The notes beneath the pieces are model-generated. The model was given only the letters and a program-made list of their open reading frames with translations. It was not told the DNA's origin and did not search any database. Positions 54,484-64,000 of a DNA stretch of 64,000 nt are shown in pieces. This DNA is from Epiperipatus broadwayi (lineage: Eukaryota > Onychophora > Udeonychophora > Euonychophora > Peripatidae). Position numbers and translations under genes: made by a program. The DNA is taken from NCBI GenBank assembly GCA_028023455.1, contig JAQFVV010000017.1, positions 3,397,501 through 3,461,500 of the forward strand, in the 5' to 3' direction. Positions within the stretch are counted from its first letter, which is position 1. Every line of letters begins with the position of its first letter.

Positions 54484-57400
54484 TGGCTAAGCAAAAGATG
54501 AATAATAGATTCATTTTGCATCAATGCTGATAGGTGAATAAAAAAGCTACATCACTACACTATTATTTATCAGAAGATGATCAATTTACAAATGGTCCCC
54601 AGACTGTTGATGATATGTAAAACATAATTTTTTCTATCTGTTATAAGTATGTAAACAATATTTTTCATAAATAAAATGCTTTTGAGATTAAAACAAGTAG
54701 AGACTATAGAATAACTAAACTTCCTTTAAATTAATGACACCGAGTAAAAAACCAGAATAGTCTATAAAGTTTGCTTTAGGAAATATAAAATATAAGATAA
54801 CAATGGGTAATTACAATAACCACCTTTTAGGACAATGACTTTTTAGTTACTATAATTTATAAAATTTGAATTATTTTATTTTTTAGCTACTCATTACAGT
54901 TAGTTACAAGCCACTGCAAATTACAATTAAAGTGCTTCCAAGAAGGTATACAATACACTTTTAGATGATTACTTGGCAGCCATTGTTAATGGTAATTCAC
55001 TTTTTTATTTTTATATTTATCTACTTTGACTACTTTGATGGAATTTGAATATACCTTTATCTGTACTTGGAATCTCGCCTGCTACAAAATTGTCTACTGT
55101 TTCATTCTTTAATCCTGATCTACAAAAGCTAATTACTGGATTGTAGCTAACAGCTACCCATTATAATTGTCAATAATCGCTTCTAAAAATTTAGGTAATT
55201 ACGTGATACAATACGGTTTGCTCTTGATTTAATTTGCTGGCATTCTTTTAAAAACTTAAATTGTTTGCATACATGCGTTCTTATATATATTTAATTTATG
55301 AACCATTATGTCTCATTATCTTAAAAGATATCCAGATTAAACAAAAAAAAAACAATTTAATTAGTTTAGAATAAATTAAGAAATTATATTTTGTTTACTA
55401 GTTAAAATTATAACTATTAAAATCATTGTATATTAAAATGAGTTTATTTGTTCTCATCAGCACGTATATATATATGAGAATAAATATGTTCTGTAGTAAA
55501 TTTAATAAATTAACCATCAGATTTATTGATAAATATCTTTTCATCCCATATCTTATCAATTTTTATCAGTCGAGGACAGTAAACAGGTGCGAACAGCTGA
55601 AGTTGGTTACCCGGACAAGAGCAGTAGCTCTTTAGTCAATCCGCGAACAATAGTTGGCCTTATCTCCACGCCGCACAGTGGGAAATCTGTTATGCCTTTT
55701 GAAAGTTTGTCAATATAACTTAATGAAATCAAGTCCCGTGTATTCTTTTCTTATTGTATGTGTTATTAAACAGTGATGCGAAAGCGAGGTTGGTTCAGTA
55801 AAATTTAGAAAACAAAAATAATAGTTAAGATGATTCAATGTTTTTCTCCCTTTTCCACTCCCATATCTCTCTTTTTAGCTTCAATATTAGGAAATATTTC
55901 TCTAATGACTTTGAAGCATGTTACTTAATGTGATTTATGTGAAGTCTGAATCTAGCGATAAACGTCATAGACAAAAGCTGATGATGAAACCGCTTATGTC
56001 ATCAGTCCATGTAAACACATTATCTTTTGTTTTAGAAACAGATGTAAAAATCGAATATATATATTGATTTATATTTTTAAAAAAGGGAGAGGGAGCAAAA
56101 TACAAAAAAAAAAAAAAACCCTAATAAAATTTAGATTAAAAAAAAAAAAAAGTTTAATATTTTTATTTAACGATTAAGAAAAAAAAATTATATCAGATAA
56201 TTAACTCATTGCTTATCTTTAAACACACTCGGACAATTCAACCACACATAACGTTCATCTTTTTCAAATCTTTAAATACAATTTAATGCAGATAATTATG
56301 TCTTTGATGATAATAAAAAAATATCAAAGTCATGACAACAAAAGAACATTATATAGCAGATGGATTCATTTTCAAGTAATTAATAAGCAAGCGATAAGGC
56401 AAATACTTGTGGAGTGGCGTTGAATGATAAACAAATACGTAAACATTTTATCTAAAATAAAACATACAAAAAATGTAGATAAAATTTCAGTTTTTTGATC
56501 TCATGCATATATAGCTTGCAGTTCTCTTCAAATTATTCCTTTGTAATTTGATATAAAAATAGTCACTTTATATTTAAAAAAAAAGTAACTGCCTAAAATG
56601 ATTTCTCAATAAATTAGCATTGGTGAGAATTTTTCTTGCGTTGATGCTACGGAAGCTGAAGAGCAGCTGCCGTTGGCCCGATGCGGATGAAATACTAAGC
56701 AATGTGCCATGAAAATCTATATTACTTATGCTTTACTTTTATTTTTATTTTTACTTTTAATCTCGATTTTAAAGTAAAGACATGACACAGTTTCAAAAGA
56801 TAAGGCTTTCCCCATTAATTTTATTTTGGATTTGCATTCGTGGAAGATCTTTTTATTTATCAGGAATGGCAGATTTGTTATAAAATAGCAGCTGTAAAAA
56901 TACAACTCAAAAACAAACAATCATTTAGGCTCGTAACGAAACTGAAATCATTAAAAACATTGCACAGTATAGAGTAATTATTATAACAACTTTGGAGTTA
57001 ATTCATTTACACTGAAGGAGTGAATTTTGCGCTGACAAATTATAAAACTCTTAAGATTCTGGTTCATCTGGGATAAACACACACAAGGTAAATTTTGCTC
57101 TTTTAGATATATCTTTTACAATATTTAGTCATTTCCAGTATTTGCCTTATATTTGTTTATTTATTTTATAAATGAAAGATTTTTTCAATTTTAATTATAA
57201 GTTAATATATATAGACATATACAAATGAATTGATCAGTGAGTGAAGTATATAAGAGAATTTAATAATAATGTTTATTAATAATGCCAATCTTTTTTGTTT
57301 TGTTTTTACTCTTTATAAAATTATTTCTTAGATATTTTTAATAAATTAAATTACCCACTTTTTCTTCGAACAATATACATTTTTTTATTGCTCCGCTAAG

Positions 57401-57484
57401 AAGATTCTCTATCAAACAGACAGAAATATTGTTCCTATACATATAATAATAGTCTGTTTATTTGACAGTAAATAGACTAAGCTA
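54484..57484. other. Mostly AT-rich DNA with a CpG-bearing patch at 55545-55700
   Basis: No gene is recognised over 3 kb. The patch at 55545-55700 is much less AT-rich and has several CpGs (accgcgcc-like text such as ccacgccgcac); a second small patch is at 56635-56695. They could be exon, promoter or an old repeat. The small frames across them show no motif. Confidence 0.4.
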
Positions 57485-57830
57485 AATATTTAGAGGGGAT
57501 TTGAACCCAGATATTCAAACTCCCTTCAGTCACCCACTCATCTTCTACAATCGATACACATGTCCACATACATGTGTGCGTGCAGAGGATTGCAACCTGT
57601 CCATTAAAGTTTGAAGATTTGCTATCTTAATATAAACCGAGCACTGATTATATATATGTGGGAGATGATGATCCGGATCAACTGAGGTGCGCTGGTTCAG
57701 CATGAAATACTATCGTTTATCTTTTTTACATGTATGTAGTCATATGTATCGTTATATAAGATGAGAGGATAACTGAAAGGAACTTGAAAGTCTGGGTTCA
57801 AATCCCCTTTAATTACATCTAGCTTAAAGT
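57485..57830. mobile_element. Hammerhead repeat family A, inverted pair
   Basis: 57485-57575 is the tRNA-like 3' part on the minus strand (gggttcaaatcccc box). 57590-57830 is a plus-strand copy with the 5' segment, a damaged hammerhead and a 3' part ending in gggttcaaatcccc. The pair is head to head. Confidence 0.7.
57666..57731 (+). ncRNA. Hammerhead-like motif, family A, core deleted by 2 nt
   Basis: The text reads CUGAGGUGC where intact copies read CUGAUGAGUGC, so two core bases are missing. Stem II GCGCUG/CAGCAU and GAAA (57704-57707) remain. The cleavage side is shortened. Inactive. Confidence 0.5.
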
Positions 57831-57839
57831 ATATATCAT

Positions 57840-58414
57840 ACATGTATTTAAATATTACTAAATATTTTATAATATATTAGTGCCATAAATGTTACTAAAT
57901 ATTTATATATTTAATTTATAAAAGTTCGCGCAATTCAATCATTGGAATAGTTCTTAATTTTGAGATATGTACCGTATTGCATATGTGTTTACAAGCGTGT
58001 ATATGTATATAATAAAATATATGCACTCAATCTCATTTCACATTTAAAGATATAATAAATTTTAATGCACTCTTGAGATTTAAAATTATATCTTATTACA
58101 TGCATTTCAGTTCCAAAATGTTATAATTAATTAATTTGTACGCATTAATTTTTTAAAACTCGACTTTTTTCCTTAATAATTTTAAAAATCTGCTTTGATG
58201 GCTATCTTAAGAATTATAATTAGCATATATAAACATGAAAAAAATTATCCGCTTGATATAGATATTTAAAAAATGTTTTTGAAATATATTTTACGGTATT
58301 GTCAAAGTAAAATAATCTTGAAGTTATAGAATCCTTTAAATCTTACTTCTTGATAATGGTATTTGTCACGTGGCTAACACTTTTCTAACATCTTACTTTA
58401 TTGTTATTATTATT
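57840..58414. other. AT-rich, no gene
   Basis: Nothing recognised. Confidence 0.4.
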
Positions 58415-58550
58415 ATAGGGAATTTGAACACAGACTTTCAATCTCCGTTCAACTATTCACTCTATCTCCTACTACCGATACACATGATCACACACATGTG
58501 AAAAAGATAAATGATCTCCAATATGAAAATCTGTGTTCAAATCCCCTTAC
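58415..58550. mobile_element. Hammerhead repeat family A, inverted 3' fragments
   Basis: 58415-58521 is the minus-strand 3' part, whose first base corresponds to the base just after the predicted hammerhead cut (UUGG at the complement of 58518-58521). It is joined directly to a short plus-strand fragment (58526-58550) ending gttcaaatcccc. Confidence 0.65.
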
Positions 58551-59030
58551 ATCTAAACTCCAATTATATATAAATAAAATTAAACTTGTATTTAAATATT
58601 ATTATTAAATGAATTACAGATTGATTAGTAATGTTATTTTTCTCTTTCTGTACGAGAAGGTAGACATAGTTTATCCCGTTTATTTTTGGCTGAAATCAAA
58701 AAACGGATTAAACTTATTAAAGAACTATTATTTAGTTGAAAGAAATCAGTACATCTTTACTTATTAATGCAGTTTAAAGAATTTTTAAAATTAATTTGCA
58801 TAATATTGAAACTTACAAATTCATTTTTATATAAGTCTAAGCATTGTTTTAGATACAAACTATATCTTTTACTATAAACTTTTAAGATGTTTAAGTAGTC
58901 GTAGTTTAATAGGCACTAGAAAATAATAGATATCTTTTTAAAAAGCATCAATAGATTTAAATAGAGGTATACTATTGTTTACTATCATTGTGCACTAAAA
59001 TAAATTATAAATTAAATACTTATGTTGGAG
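58551..59030. other. AT-rich, no gene
   Basis: Nothing recognised. Confidence 0.4.
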
Positions 59031-59034
59031 GTCA

Positions 59035-59145
59035 TTTATCTTTTTTTGCACGTGTGTGGTCATGTGTATCAGTTGTATGAGATAGAGTGAATGGCTGAAG
59101 GAGTTTGAAAATCTGCGTTCAAATACCCCTCTATTATATTAAAGT
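59035..59145 (+). mobile_element. Hammerhead repeat family A, copy starting at the cleavage site
   Basis: Homology begins with ttggaggtcatttatc, that is, at the first base after the predicted hammerhead cut, and continues to the gttcaaatacccc box. No CUGAUGA, stem II or GAAA precedes it. Confidence 0.65.
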
Positions 59146-59699
59146 AATTATTATATATCTATTATAGTTCATACTAAATAAGAATTATAAAAATGTAATT
59201 TGATAGATTTCAATTAATCTTTTACTTGAAATTCAAATTTAAAAAAAATTGAAACGAATCTTGGTTGAGATGAGAGATCTAATTTATTAAAAAAAAAAAA
59301 AAGGTTAACGCTAATAAAAAATTGCGTAAAGAATAAGAAGATAACCAATAGAATAGACTCCATTATCACAATAGTGAATGCGATTTTGAGAAACCTGGCA
59401 AAATATCTAATCTGAAATTTTAAAGAAATGCTATCAATAGAACAGCAATATCTACTATTAAATAATATTTATCTCCAAAACAATAGATGAAGACTTGTTT
59501 TCTTTTTTTCATTAAATAAATTATTACCGATTTGACCTTTTTAGTGCAGTCAGAAAGACGATTAAACAAAAAAAAAAAAAAACTCATCTGTTTTTTATGA
59601 TAAATCAGCATACTTTTTTACTTTCTAAATATCATATTTATCATATTTTTAAATATTATTAATCCTCTACAGCATGATTTTTTTTCAAGTTTAACTTAA
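59146..59699. other. AT-rich, no gene
   Basis: A few A- or T-runs but no recognisable feature. Confidence 0.4.
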
Positions 59700-59912
59700 T
59701 TTCTCCAATTTGTAGCCTTTTTACTCTACATTATACCAGCGCACTTCCTTATTTCATCCATTAATCTCACCTGTGGTATCTTTCTAGGTCTTTTAATTAA
59801 ATCTCTCTGACCTTCAATTATCCATCTTAAAAATATGACCAGCCCAATTATGTTTTAATCTTTTTATTTTTTCAATGACGTGAGTAATATTGTTCTCTTA
59901 CCCATGTATTAT
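59700..59912 (-). pseudogene. Old RTE C-terminal fragment
   Basis: Minus-strand pieces resemble residues ~905-975 of the 995-aa RTE protein (IKRLKHNWAGHI, then a decayed stretch with EI.NK.VRW..E). It lacks the 3' tail and contains indels, so it is an older insertion than those at 15 kb and 49 kb. Confidence 0.75.
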
Positions 59913-60110
59913 ATCAAAAATTTCAATAAAAGAAAGTAGTTGCTGTATATTTATTTGAATGTCTCTGAAAGCAAATAATATAGTCTGTTATAAAATTCTT
60001 AATTATTTTTGATGAAATAATCTTAATGAAATACTGGAGATAAATTTTGCCTTCAAATATAAATTTACATCTTACTATCTCCATTGGTTTAAAGCTATAT
60101 TATAACATGT

Positions 60111-60195
60111 CAAGCGTTGGTGGCCGAGTGGCTAGCACAGCTGCCTTACAAGCAGTTGTCCCGGGTTCGCTTTCCAACCGATGTTTTGACACATG
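60111..60195 (+). mobile_element. tRNA-derived SINE with 20-bp target duplication
   Basis: The repeat aaagctatattataacatgt occurs at 60091-60110 and 60196-60215. Between them is a tRNA-like body (60115-60183): 7-bp acceptor pairing CGTTGGT/ACCGATG with wobbles, an A-box-like tggccgagtgg, an anticodon arm GCTGC-cttacaa-GCAGT (loop would read UAC), and a B-box-like gggttcgctttcc. The flanking duplication shows it is a retroposed copy, not a resident tRNA gene. Confidence 0.85.
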
Positions 60196-60215
60196 AAAGC
60201 TATATTATAACATGT

Positions 60216-61040
60216 ATTATGGAAATGAAAGTTTTGAATATATTTGTCTCAACTAATTTTCAAATCAATCGCTATACTCAGTTCTACAAATTCACAATTT
60301 TGAAATAACTATAATATTGTTTTTAATATAATTTTTTTGTTTAAATCTGACATAGCATTTAAGATTAAATCTTTGTTATAAAAAAAGTCTTGATAGAACT
60401 AAAGTATAAAGATTAATGTAAATGTAAAGAATATTTCCTACTAAAGCGATTTCCCTGAAATGCCATGTGACCTCTTAACAGCCAATCATTTTTCTAAATG
60501 TCACATGATCTCTTAACAACCAATCATTTATTTTTCATTTATCCTACATAATTGAAATCAATAACAGTGTAATAAAGTAAAAACTCATGTAGAAACTTAA
60601 TCTTTCAGTTTGATACATTAAATCCACATTTTTTTAATGAGAAGATGTTAAGATATTTTTTAGTGATTTCAGAATTCTTGTAAGAAATAGACTTATTTAC
60701 GATACTTATCTTTTTATTTATATTAAATTTTTAATGGTGCCATATATTTAATGTCCTTACATTAAGATAATCCCTAAATTGAACACTAATATTGTTACCC
60801 TGATTGGAAAAATCTTGATTTTAAGAATAAAGGCAAAATTTAAAATATGTAAAAAAAAAAAAAAAGATTCAAAGAAAAATATTGTTCTCAAAAATACATC
60901 ATATAGGCAAAAAAGAAATAAAAAACAATGTTTAAAGAATTCATTATAGAGCAAAGTCCTCTTGAATAACTTCCCAGAGGACAATAGCAAATGAAAATTC
61001 TCACCAGACTTGCCAATATTTAGTTAGTGAGAGTCTGAAG
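60216..61040. other. AT-rich, no gene
   Basis: A weak local duplication at 60455-60540 (cacatgatctcttaacaacc-like text twice). No gene. Confidence 0.45.
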
Positions 61041-61053
61041 ATTTTTCCAGCTT

Positions 61054-61157
61054 TTTTTTTTCTCATGTCATAGCATCAGCCAGGAAGTCAACCCTCTAAC
61101 CCAGGACAACTGCTTGTAAAGCAGCCGTTGCTGACCTCTCGACCACCAATGCTTGAC
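61054..61157 (-). mobile_element. tRNA-derived SINE, minus copy with 13-bp target duplication
   Basis: atttttccagctt occurs at 61041-61053 and 61158-61170. The minus strand has the same tRNA-like body as 60111-60195 (gcattggtggtcgagaggtc, gctttacaagcagttgtc) and ends in a short poly(A), but its B-box region is altered (gggttagagggttgact). It belongs with the SINE at 21372 and 29911. Confidence 0.8.
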
Positions 61158-61170
61158 ATTTTTCCAGCTT

Positions 61171-61805
61171 TGCTTCGCTTTCTAGTTAAAAATAGTTAGA
61201 TACCCAATTACCAACCAATATTTGATTATTAGAATAATTGGCAATGTGAATGTATAAATGTATGCAGCAGTAAATTAGGTGGCATTTAAGCAGTTTTTTA
61301 AAAGTCTTTAAAAAACTGGCATCCTTTCACAGTGCATGTTTTTTTTAAAAAGATTTTAGTTGTTGTTTGGCATAAATTTTCAATTCTTTGTTTTAATGAC
61401 CTTTATTTTTAGTATTTTTTCAATTTTAAATTATTTCTTAGAAATACACATTTAAAAATAAAAATCATCCTAAAAACAATATTTCAACTTTGCAATATAA
61501 AAAAAAAAGATAATAAATTGAAAAGATAATGAATTTTACTTAAAAGTAGAGAAGAAGTAGAGCTTTGACAAAGACTGCTGGACAGTCGAAACTGTAAGGA
61601 AAATAAAGAAGGTGGAGGAAATTTGTTTGCATTGATGTGTATATGAAGGAATTGTTATAAGAAATATATATATATGGATTGAAATATGTAATAAAAATAA
61701 CTTCTTTTATTATTTTGCTATTGACAATAAAAGTATATATAGAATTGAAATAAAATTCATTAAAACTCAATTTATAGTACTAAAGTGAATTTTTGTACAA
61801 AACAG
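61171..61805. other. AT-rich, no gene
   Basis: Nothing recognised. Confidence 0.4.
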
Positions 61806-61962
61806 CATCATCATCATCAACCATTATCAATCCACTGCAATATGAAGGCCTCTCCATGTTCAATCCATTTTCTCCAATCTTTAGCCTCTCTTCTCCACAT
61901 CATTCATGCACATTTTTTTATTTCATCCATCCATCTCTCATGTGGTCTTTTTGTGGGTCTAC
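61806..61962 (-). mobile_element. 5'-truncated RTE element (last ~50 codons and tail)
   Basis: The minus strand matches the RTE 3' end, from HMRDGWMK-type text to the stop, with a catcatcatcatcaacc tail at 61806-61822. Only about 150 bp are retained. Unlike the other two RTE 3' ends it is not next to (TA)n. Confidence 0.85.
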
Positions 61963-63365
61963 AGAACAGCATAAAACAATAAAATTGAAAATTAAACTTC
62001 TACTTATAATTATTTTGAAAAAAATGGCAGGCATAGATATTCATTATTCAACCAATCACAATTTCTTGCTTCACCTTATTATATTTATTTCAGCATGTAT
62101 TCCTTTGAAACAGTAATAAAAACTGAGTCTAAACACCACATTCTAACTAAAAATATATATATTTCCTAAACATTTTGCAAAAATAATCATAAATATTTTG
62201 CAATTAAGGAAATAAAATTATTTGAAAAAAAAAAATGTTTGCATTGTATAAAGTGAAAACAGAAAAGTGTTATTATTTATAATTATATATTAATTATAAT
62301 TAAATATATAAACAGATTATGTAAAATGTACAGATTTGAATAAAAATGAGTGTATGCAAATGTAATGAGAACAGAAAACAGTTAATCCTAGGTTTTTTCA
62401 ACAGTGCTGACATCTAAAGACTTTTTTATAAATTAATAAATAAATATATGTTTTAGCTTCAGTTTGTACCATCAAATGGGTGTAAAACTGACAGCCAAAT
62501 TCTACAGCATACTTGCTAATGAATTAATCTATGCCTGAATGCAGTGCCACCTAGTAATGGTTCATGAAAAAATGTATTCCTACAGAAAGAGTTTATAATT
62601 ATTAATATTACAGTTCTTAACTAAACACAAGTAGCCATGAATATGGGACTATAAACTGTCCTGAAAGTGCTTGGTGGTAACTTTTGATAATTTTACTTAA
62701 GTTTAATAGCTTCATTATCTGTGTGCAGAGCATATATATATATATTAATTTATTTCTTTAGTGAAATTAGAATGAAAATGGTATAAGTTTTATCTTTATC
62801 TATAACATTGAAAAAAATTCCCCAAAATAAATTACAATGGTGATATTTTTTAAATGATATAATGTTATCATGAGTCTGAAAAACATATTTATAAAAGCAT
62901 ATACAATTTTTAAAAGTTTATGCATAAGCAATACTGATTGTCAGAAAGAAAAGATGTAAATCCTAAATATGTAAATCACAGGTATATATTTTTGTCTTTA
63001 TAATGTGGTAAATGAATTACTAATGAACCTATTTTTCCTGTTTCTCTGCAATTAAGTTCTTTTGAAAATAAATTTTTTAAAAGCATATAAAACAATTTAC
63101 TTGATAAATGTTCTTTCAACGAAAAATTCAAGTAATAATAAAATGTTAAAGACTGGTTTTTTCTGAATTTCTCAAACTACTTTACTTAATAATTGGTTTG
63201 TTTTCTTACTCAAAAAAAAGTGAAAACATTAAAAATGTTTAATTATTGAAGTTTTATAATTAGTCCCATCAAAACTGAATTATAAGAAAGTGTCTGTAAA
63301 ATATATACTTTTTTGCAACAAAAGACAGAAAGCATCAGCTTAGATTATTTGATACTTTGGTATTA
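61963..63365. other. AT-rich, no gene
   Basis: No feature is recognised, apart from short TA tracts. Confidence 0.4.
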
Positions 63366-63367
63366 GA

Positions 63368-63578
63368 GCTGCAACATGGAGCATGTATTAGACCTACTAC
63401 ACCTGTTCACATTCATATCTATCCACTGATAACTTTGTAATCTTGGGATCTGACCAAAATAATGTGTACACAGATCTTGTACATGATATTTTGACAAGAT
63501 TTACAGTTATCAGGGGGAGGGGGTAATACAAATGTTAAAAGAGAACAATAGGTCTAATACATGCTCCACGTTGCAGGA
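63368..63578. mobile_element. Small MITE-like element with ~30-bp inverted ends
   Basis: gcatgtattagaccta with flanks (63368-63396) is inverted at 63549-63578 with two mismatches, spanning 211 bp. No ORF. Short direct repeats at the ends were not resolved, so the superfamily is unknown. Confidence 0.6.
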
Positions 63579-64000
63579 CTAAAAATAACTAAAAGTAAAA
63601 ACATAATAATATGATTTGCGATCTTAATGAAATGAAGGCATTACACAAAAAAAATTGTTAGTTTAAATATGCATTAAACAAACAGAAAATGATTTTGGTT
63701 TTTAAATAATATTTATAAAAACACATTAAGTATATTCATATGATAATTACTGTGTAATATGTAACCAGAATTGTCATATTGAAACAAAACATTTAACATA
63801 TTATATTACTACAGAAAATGGAGATCTCTACTAAAAATTTTCCCTCTGAAAATTTAGCATGTGATTGCAAAGTATGCTGGGATTTTCAACAGAAATGCTA
63901 ATAAACCTACTTTTTTAATAAACAAATTAAGCCAAAAAGAAACAAAAATGAAAAATATACAACTGTATATGAATTGTAATAGCTATTATCAAAAAGAAAT
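63579..64000. other. AT-rich, no gene
   Basis: Nothing recognised to the window end. Confidence 0.4.

Noticed and set aside
60115-60183. Functional tRNA-Val(UAC) gene
   Set aside because: A 20-bp target duplication flanks it and the T-arm is irregular, so it is a retroposed tRNA-derived SINE.

Overview
The window looks like AT-rich, repeat-dense, non-genic DNA from a metazoan, probably an invertebrate. The evidence is long (TA)n and one (GATA)n microsatellite, an RTE/BovB-type LINE, Penelope-like elements (PLEs), a decayed Ty3/gypsy element, tRNA-derived SINEs with target-site duplications, and a 500-base N gap typical of scaffolding. A lophotrochozoan such as a cephalopod is only a guess. 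I found no convincing host gene; the recognisable coding sequence is of mobile-element origin, apart from one unidentified K/E-rich pseudogene.

Layout: 1-9.5 kb holds a stop-ridden Ty3/gypsy element on the minus strand between two ~0.5 kb direct repeats. 9.5-11.3 kb holds hammerhead-bearing and foldback repeats. 12.3-21.7 kb is a duplicated block carrying an open 995-aa RTE ORF and a head-to-head PLE pair. 21.9-23.9 kb is four adjacent minisatellites, followed by a 2.2 kb imperfect palindrome that runs into the N gap. 26.6-30.2 kb is the second copy of the duplicated block, without the RTE. 30-45 kb contains more hammerhead repeats, a decayed LINE, a hAT-like element nested in a SINE, and (TA)n arrays. 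45.2-47.7 kb is a second, different PLE. 47.7-50.2 kb is a cluster of hammerhead repeats with an RTE fragment. 50-64 kb is mostly featureless AT-rich DNA with LINE tails, SINEs and repeat fragments.

The main discovery is a collection of hammerhead-ribozyme (HHR) motifs read directly from the sequence: a CUGANGA box, a stem II hairpin, GAAA, a tiny often palindromic stem III ending in UH, and complementary stem I strands flanking them. They occur in the PLEs, where the motif overlaps the ORF stop codon, and in five short non-coding families that I call A (~250 bp with a tRNA-like B box), B (~364 bp), C (foldback), D (~305 bp) and E (412 bp). Families B, D and E occur as tandem dimers, and most families also occur as inverted pairs. 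This is the arrangement expected of retrozyme-like elements that pass through self-cleaved or circular RNA. PLE hammerheads and animal retrozymes are known as classes. Their concentration, variety and junction structure here are what deserve follow-up.

How the parts may work together (inference): the PLE or RTE reverse transcriptase could supply copying activity to the HHR repeats, the RTE or another LINE could mobilise the tRNA SINEs, and (TA)n tracts appear repeatedly at element ends as targets or by-products.
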